The notes under the pieces: model-generated
What the model saw: the letters and a program-made list of their open reading frames with translations, nothing else
Told to the model about the DNA's origin: nothing
Database searches by the model: none
Position numbers and translations under genes: made by a program
NCBI RefSeq assembly: GCF_013403865.1
Contig: NZ_JABFDK010000001.1
Location: 1-64,000, forward strand
Source of the DNA: Winogradskyella costae
GTDB taxonomy: Bacteria; Bacteroidota; Bacteroidia; Flavobacteriales; Flavobacteriaceae
Reading direction: 5' to 3'
DNA length: 64,000 nt
In this document: positions 59,083 through 64,000 of the stretch, in pieces
Position numbering within the stretch: the stretch's first letter is position 1
Layout of the letters: each line of letters begins with the position of its first letter

Positions 59083-61290
59083 ATGACGGAAGAAGCTATA
59101 GAAAAAGAGAATAAGGCTATCGCCAAAGCTTACAAAGAATTATTAAAAGTAAGCTACCAAACCTTAACCGAGGATGATAAAAAATTAATTCGCCATGCTT
59201 TTGAGGTAGCAGTTGATGCGCATAAAGATCAGCGACGTAAATCTGGTGAAGCTTATATATTTCATCCAATTGCAGTTGCTAGAATTGTAGCACAAGAAAT
59301 TGGAATGGATGCCACATCTATTGCGGCAGCGTTACTTCATGATGTTGTTGAAGACAACCCAGATTATACAATAGACGATATAGAGCAATTATTTGGAGAG
59401 ACAGTCGCTAGAATTGTAGATGGCCTCACCAAAATATCTTCGCTAAAAAAAGACATGGATGTGTCATTACAAGCCGAGAATTTCCGAAAAATGCTATTAA
59501 CTCTAAATGATGATGTTAGAGTTATCATTATTAAAATTGCAGACCGTTTACATAACATGCAAACGATGGATTCTATGCGATCCGATAAGCAGGTTAAAAT
59601 TGCTTCAGAAACATTATATATCTATGCACCATTAGCTCATAGAATTGGGCTTTATAATATAAAAACAGAACTTGAAGACTTAGGATTAAAATATACAGAA
59701 CCCGAAGTCTATAATGACATTCTAGAAAAATTACAAGATAGCAAGGAAGATCAAGATGCTTATATAAAAGCATTCTCTAAAGTGATTGAAGATTCCCTGA
59801 ACACCGAAGGCTTAAACTACGAAATTAAAGGACGACCAAAATCTATTTTTAGCATCCGTAGAAAAATAGTAAAACAAGGTGTTTCTTTTGAAGAAGTCTA
59901 CGATAAATTTGCAGTTCGAATTATTTACAAATCAGATATAGCTAATGAGAAATTTTTAGCTTGGAAAATATATTCTATTGTCACAGACCACTTTACCCCG
60001 AATCCTATTAGACTTCGCGATTGGATTTCATCACCGAAATCTACAGGATATGAAGCCCTTCACATCACCGTTGTTGGTCCTAAAAGCCGCTGGGTCGAAG
60101 TTCAGATTCGAAGTGAACGGATGAATGAGATTGCTGAAAAAGGTTATGCGGCACATTACAAATACAAAAATGCGGACGCTAAAGAAGATAACCTAGATTT
60201 ATGGATTAACCGTTTGCAGGAAGCTTTAGAAAATCACGAAGCAGATGCTGTTGATTTTGTTGAGCAGTTTAAACTCAACTTATATTCAAAGGAAATTTTT
60301 GTCTTCTCTCCTAAAGGAGATTTAAAATCACTTCCAAAAGGAGCCACTCCCCTAGACTTTGCGTTTAGCATCCATACTGAAATTGGCATGAAAACACGCG
60401 GCGCTAAAGTTAATGGTAAATTAATGCCGTTGAGTCACGAGTTACAAAGTGGTGACCGTGTAGAAATCATGACTTCCGAAAGTGCTAAACCAAATGCCAA
60501 TTGGCTAGATTATGCGACAACAGCAAGAGCTCGTAGCAAAATCAAATCTGCTTTAAATGAAGGAACTAAAGAAATAGCTGAAGAAGGAAAGGAAATTTTA
60601 AGACGTAAATTAAAGCAACTTAAAATCACTCTAAACGAAAATTCAATTAATGAATTGGTGAGTTATTTTAAACTGAGCACCTCATTAGATTTATTTTATC
60701 GTGTTGGTATTGGCACCATAGATAATACAAAATTAAAAGCATTTGCGTCTTCGCGCAGTAATGCCTTTGTAAGTTATTTTAAAAACAAAATTTATAAACC
60801 AAACGTCCCAAAAGATATTCATAAAGAAGAGATTACTTCTAAATATGACATGTTAGTGTTTGGTAAAGAAGAAGAAAAGCTTAATTATACCTTGGCTAAT
60901 TGCTGTAATCCAATTCCTGGAGATAAAGTCTTTGGTTTCTTAACAATAAACGATGGCTTAAAAGTTCATAAAACAAACTGTCCAAATGCAGTAAGTCTAC
61001 AATCTAATTATGCTTATAGAATTATGCAAGCCAAATGGATAGATTCTTCTCAGCAAGTCTACACCTCACAGATTATTTTGTCTGGTATAGATAATTTGGG
61101 GCTTGTTAACGATATTACCAGACTCATTTCAGAAAATATGCACGTTAACATGAAGAGTATTAGCTTTTCTAGTGATGATGGTATTTTTACTGGTAAAATA
61201 ACCGTTCAAGTAAAAAACCAAGCCATGCTTAAAAAGCTTATCGATAAGCTTAAAAAAATTAATGGAATTGACAAAGTAACGCGCGTATAA
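59083..61290 (+). CDS. RelA/SpoT-type (p)ppGpp synthetase/hydrolase
   Basis: 735 residues. The HD hydrolase domain (about 45-195) has HPIAVARIVAQE and LLHDVVEDNPDYT; the synthetase domain follows (about 240-350; GRPKSIFSIRRKIV, YEALHITVVGP), then TGS (about 395-455; IFVFSPKGDLKSLPKGATPLDFAF) and a C-terminal ACT domain (about 660-735). Both catalytic halves look intact, so this is probably the bifunctional enzyme that makes and degrades the stringent-response alarmone. Its length is normal for the family. Confidence 0.95.
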   Translation: MTEEAIEKENKAIAKAYKELLKVSYQTLTEDDKKLIRHAFEVAVDAHKDQRRKSGEAYIFHPIAVARIVAQEIGMDATSIAAALLHDVVEDNPDYTIDDIEQLFGETVARIVDGLTKISSLKKDMDVSLQAENFRKMLLTLNDDVRVIIIKIADRLHNMQTMDSMRSDKQVKIASETLYIYAPLAHRIGLYNIKTELEDLGLKYTEPEVYNDILEKLQDSKEDQDAYIKAFSKVIEDSLNTEGLNYEIKGRPKSIFSIRRKIVKQGVSFEEVYDKFAVRIIYKSDIANEKFLAWKIYSIVTDHFTPNPIRLRDWISSPKSTGYEALHITVVGPKSRWVEVQIRSERMNEIAEKGYAAHYKYKNADAKEDNLDLWINRLQEALENHEADAVDFVEQFKLNLYSKEIFVFSPKGDLKSLPKGATPLDFAFSIHTEIGMKTRGAKVNGKLMPLSHELQSGDRVEIMTSESAKPNANWLDYATTARARSKIKSALNEGTKEIAEEGKEILRRKLKQLKITLNENSINELVSYFKLSTSLDLFYRVGIGTIDNTKLKAFASSRSNAFVSYFKNKIYKPNVPKDIHKEEITSKYDMLVFGKEEEKLNYTLANCCNPIPGDKVFGFLTINDGLKVHKTNCPNAVSLQSNYAYRIMQAKWIDSSQQVYTSQIILSGIDNLGLVNDITRLISENMHVNMKSISFSSDDGIFTGKITVQVKNQAMLKKLIDKLKKINGIDKVTRV

Positions 61291-61374
61291 ATGTTATTAA
61301 CTATTATTTTAAACTTGTTCATTTCTTTCAATTTTAATACCCAACTTTATAATTCATATCCTATAAAATTTCCT

Positions 61375-61382
61375 TAAATTTG
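61375..61382 (+). promoter_or_regulatory. -7 element (TAAATTTG) before the Fur-family gene
   Basis: TAAATTTG followed by C fits the TAnnTTTG consensus and lies 10 bp before the start codon at 61393, implying a very short leader. A -33 TTG at normal spacing was not seen. Confidence 0.4.
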
Positions 61383-61392
61383 CTTCTTAATT

Positions 61393-61845
61393 ATGAATGC
61401 AACCACAGAAGAAAGTAATCAGGAAATTGTAAAACGTGTATTTACACAATTCCTTGAAGATAAAGGTCATAGAAAAACACCTGAGCGTTACGCTATACTT
61501 CAAGAAATTTACGACAGCAAAGAACATTTTGATATAGAATCTTTATATATCAAAATGAAAAACAAAAACTATCGTGTAAGTAGGGCCACGCTATATAATA
61601 CTATTGAATTACTTTTAGAATGTGCTTTGGTCCGTAAACATCAATTTGGCCAAAGTCAGGCTCATTACGAAAAATCGTATTTTGATAAAAACCACGATCA
61701 TGTGATTCTCACAGATACTGGTGAAGTCATAGAATTTTGTGATCCTCGTATTCAATCCATAAAAAAAACCATAGAAGAGGTTTTTGATATTCAGATAACT
61801 AATCATTCATTATATTTTTACGGTAATCGTAAAAAAGACGACTAA
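61393..61845 (+). CDS. Fur-family transcriptional regulator
   Basis: 150 residues. The winged-helix domain (about 12-90) has [27 protein letters not shown] and [20 protein letters not shown]. Metal-binding residues are in [29 protein letters not shown]. It has no CxxC pair, so the structural zinc site of Fur is missing, as in many Bacteroidota members. It may sense iron, zinc or peroxide; this cannot be decided here. The purA gene follows 12 bp later, so the two are co-transcribed. Confidence 0.9.
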   Translation: MNATTEESNQEIVKRVFTQFLEDKGHRKTPERYAILQEIYDSKEHFDIESLYIKMKNKNYRVSRATLYNTIELLLECALVRKHQFGQSQAHYEKSYFDKNHDHVILTDTGEVIEFCDPRIQSIKKTIEEVFDIQITNHSLYFYGNRKKDD

Positions 61846-61857
61846 TTCAATTTTAAA

Positions 61858-63138
61858 ATGGCAGTAGATTTACTACTTGGATTACAATGGGGAGATGAAG
61901 GCAAAGGAAAAATTGTCGATGTATTTACCTCTAACTACGATATTATTGCACGCTTTCAAGGAGGGCCTAATGCAGGTCACACTTTGGTATTTAACGGCAA
62001 GAAACATGTGTTACATACAATTCCATCAGGTATTTTTCACGAGGATAAGGTGAACCTTGTTGGTAATGGTGTTGTTATTGACCCTGTTATTTTCAAGAAA
62101 GAGCTCGATAAGTTAGAAGAGCAAAATGTGGATTATAAAAAATCTCTTTGCATTTCACGTAAGGCACATATTATCTTACCTACGCACCGCTTATTAGACG
62201 CTGCAAGTGAGGCTTCAAAAGGAAAAGCAAAAATTGGTTCTACATTAAAAGGTATTGGTCCAACTTATATGGACAAAACAGGTAGAAATGGAATTAGAGT
62301 TGGTGATATTGAATTAGCCGATTTTAAAGATAAATACAGAGCTTTAGCTGATAAGCACGAAGCAATGATTGAATTTCATAATGTAGATATTCAATACGAT
62401 TTAAAAGAATTAGAAACCGATTTCTTTGAAGCCATCGAAACGTTAAAGAGCTTGAAGTTTATTGATTCTGAGGAATTTATTCATCAAGCACAACAATCTG
62501 GAAAATCGATCTTAGCTGAAGGAGCGCAAGGTTCTTTGTTAGATATTGATTTCGGAACTTATCCTTTTGTAACGTCTTCTAACACAACAGCTGCAGGAGC
62601 ATGTACAGGTCTAGGTGTTGCACCAAATCAAATTGGTGAAGTCTTTGGTATCTTTAAAGCCTATACGACACGTGTTGGCTCTGGGCCATTTCCAACAGAG
62701 TTATTTGATACTGATGGAGAAACTATGGCTAAAGTTGGTAACGAATTTGGCGCTACTACAGGTCGCCCAAGACGTTGTGGATGGTTAGATTTAGTCGCAT
62801 TACGCTATGCTTGTCAGATTAACGGTGTTACGCAATTAATTATGATGAAAGGAGATGTCCTTTCTGGTTTTAAAACCCTTAAAGTGTGTACAGCTTATAA
62901 ATATAAAGGTGAAACTATTACCCATTTACCTTATAATATTGAAGAAGAAAACATCACACCTATTTACACTGAAGTAAAAGGTTGGGCTGCAGATTTAACA
63001 GGAATGACAGAGGCATCTCAGCTTCCTGATAATCTAAATGCTTACGTTGAATTTTTAGAAACAGAATTAAAACTCCCTATTACAATTGTATCTGTAGGTC
63101 CGGATCGTAAGCAAACAATTACGCGTAAGTCGGTATAA
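61858..63138 (+). CDS. purA: Adenylosuccinate synthetase
   Basis: 426 residues, standard length. The GTP and IMP motifs are intact: LLGLQWGDEGKGK (P-loop-like start), GGPNAGHT, STLKGIGPTYMDKTGRNGIR, and GATTGRPRRCGWLDLVALRYA. It converts IMP and aspartate to adenylosuccinate using GTP, the first committed step to AMP. It is in an operon with the Fur-family gene and followed by a decayed outer membrane gene. Confidence 0.97.
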   Translation: MAVDLLLGLQWGDEGKGKIVDVFTSNYDIIARFQGGPNAGHTLVFNGKKHVLHTIPSGIFHEDKVNLVGNGVVIDPVIFKKELDKLEEQNVDYKKSLCISRKAHIILPTHRLLDAASEASKGKAKIGSTLKGIGPTYMDKTGRNGIRVGDIELADFKDKYRALADKHEAMIEFHNVDIQYDLKELETDFFEAIETLKSLKFIDSEEFIHQAQQSGKSILAEGAQGSLLDIDFGTYPFVTSSNTTAAGACTGLGVAPNQIGEVFGIFKAYTTRVGSGPFPTELFDTDGETMAKVGNEFGATTGRPRRCGWLDLVALRYACQINGVTQLIMMKGDVLSGFKTLKVCTAYKYKGETITHLPYNIEEENITPIYTEVKGWAADLTGMTEASQLPDNLNAYVEFLETELKLPITIVSVGPDRKQTITRKSV

Positions 63139-63142
63139 TTAG

Positions 63143-63730
63143 ATGTTTCAAAAGATTGCACTATTCTTATTAACTATTGTTTCAATTGATGGTAACTCTC
63201 AAGAATCGATATTTAATATTGAACTGAGCTGTCCTCTAACCATCGATAGTAATTTTGTTAATGAAAACTATAATGGAATTATTGATGACGGATTACAATT
63301 TAGATTTATAGAATTAAATACCATTTACCTCGGAGGTTTACTTCATACGAGGCATTTAAAAAACTCTAAATCTGATCGTATTCAAGCTCTCGATGTGAAT
63401 CTCTTTATCATTCAACCACGGAATTTTACAGAATTAAACTTACCTAGCCTCCCAAAGTTTTACTCTTCTTTGGGAGTAGGTAATAGTGTTTTTGTTTTTA
63501 ACCCTTTTAACAATCAACCTTCCTAAATCCAAATTCAAATTTTGAAAGCGAGAGTGAATATAGTGTTCTCAGCAATATAGGAGTCACTTACGATATTTCT
63601 AGAGCAATCATTACTCGGGTTTAATATAATCTTGTCAAAATTGATATTACCGATAATGTTCCAAATATCGCATACGTTAAAAAAAACGTTAACAGATACT
63701 AAAGCAAACCTAATAAGTGTTATTTTGTAA
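63143..63730 (+). pseudogene. Decayed outer-membrane beta-barrel gene
   Basis: The intact frame (63143-63526) encodes a signal peptide and 127 residues, stopping after FNPFNNQPS. Shifting frame gives an uninterrupted continuation (LNPNSNFESESEYSVLSNIG, then YDISRAIITRV) to a stop at 63622-63624. The same frame then resumes as YNLVKIDITDNVPNIAYVKKNVNRY, and a further shift gives TKANLISVIL with a stop at 63728-63730. At least two frameshifts and one internal stop break a protein of about 190 residues. It looks like a small outer-membrane barrel. It sits between purA and the OstA-like gene. Confidence 0.7.
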
Positions 63731-63736
63731 AAAAAT

Positions 63737-64000
63737 ATGCCTTTGAAACCTTTTAAAAGCCTTCTTTTCATCATTTGTTTCTTTTCTGCGTTTTTCAGTT
63801 ATGGACAAAATCAAGAAAAAATCATTGTTAAATACTCTGGTAGAACTTCAAAATCAACTGACGTTAAAGATGGTGCGTTAGTATTTCTTAGAAATAAATC
63901 GCAGCAGGTGCATTTTACCCATAATGGAGCTGATCTTTTTTGTGATAAAGCTATTTACTATGAAGATCAAGATTTTATTGAAGCCTTCAGTAACGTCGTA
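63737..64000 (+). CDS. OstA/LptA-like LPS-transport protein (partial, runs off the window)
   Basis: The frame is open from the ATG at 63737 to the last base, 88 codons. Residues 1-27 are a signal peptide (ending in SYGQ). The mature part begins EKIIVKYSGRTSKSTDVKDGALVFLRN, then QQVHFTHNGADLFCDKAIYYEDQDFIEAFSNV, the repeating beta pattern of OstA/LptA-type periplasmic proteins that carry lipopolysaccharide to the outer membrane. The rest lies beyond the right edge. Confidence 0.8.
   Translation, partial: MPLKPFKSLLFIICFFSAFFSYGQNQEKIIVKYSGRTSKSTDVKDGALVFLRNKSQQVHFTHNGADLFCDKAIYYEDQDFIEAFSNVV

Noticed and set aside
61393..61845. Fur-family protein as an unusual variant because it lacks CxxC
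   Set aside because: Loss of the structural zinc cysteines is common in Bacteroidota members, so it is not noteworthy by itself.

Overview
The window is low-GC DNA from a member of the family Flavobacteriaceae (Bacteroidota). The evidence is type IX secretion C-terminal sorting domains, the gliding-motility peptidyl-prolyl isomerase GldI, a LytS/LytT-type kinase-regulator block with 2TM-domain proteins, SusC-like TonB receptor architecture, many DUF-type lipoproteins, and TAnnTTTG promoters. I cannot name the genus.

Region 1 (1 to about 18,320) is the unusual part. It is a head-to-tail array of about 16 gene cassettes, all on the + strand, separated by 15 near-complete structured sites of 128-135 bp, plus a right half-site at the left window edge and a left half-site at the right end. 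Each cassette carries one to three genes with little relation to its neighbours: a ComEC-like metallo-beta-lactamase, UPF0158, two SUKH (SMI1/KNR4) proteins, DUF6624, YHYH, AraC, CPBP protease, TraB/GumN, an ECF sigma factor, and several small lipoproteins and membrane proteins. The sites behave like integron attC sites. Conserved AAC and GTT ends flank an imperfect hairpin whose unpaired spacer is 3 nt on the left and 6 nt on the right in nearly every copy. The first 7-10 bases of a cassette are complementary to the last 7-10 bases of the same cassette, not to the other end of the same site. Most arm mismatches are A.C on the top strand, which become T.G wobbles on the bottom strand, so the bottom strand should fold better. 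No integrase gene lies in the window, and the array continues off the left edge. A second site family (11512, 14263, 16522) has a different core but the same geometry.

Region 2 (18,321-20,340) is a decaying junction: an outer-membrane-like gene on the minus strand, two degenerate site remnants and a broken short-chain dehydrogenase gene.

Region 3 (20,340-32,000) holds a DUF4377 lipoprotein, then a minus-strand operon (split DUF4331 pair, TPR lipoprotein, TonB receptor), a LETM1-like protein, and a minus-strand signalling operon: DUF2141 protein, TPR-like protein, LytS-type kinase fused to a 2TM domain, two 2TM proteins and a LytTR regulator.

Region 4 (32,000-64,000) is ordinary core genome: serine hydrolase, TetR-DoxX-SDR, ndk, PhoD-like phosphatase, NrnA-like DHH phosphoesterase, gldI with a cyclophilin-FKBP fusion, pepD, DUF3810, two amidohydrolases, two large T9SS-exported proteins sharing near-identical tails, a SpoU methyltransferase, an M48 protease, a SET protein, an SDR, RelA/SpoT, a Fur-family regulator, purA, a decayed outer membrane gene and the start of an OstA/LptA-like gene. 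A cloverleaf-type palindromic element lies at 55655-55763.
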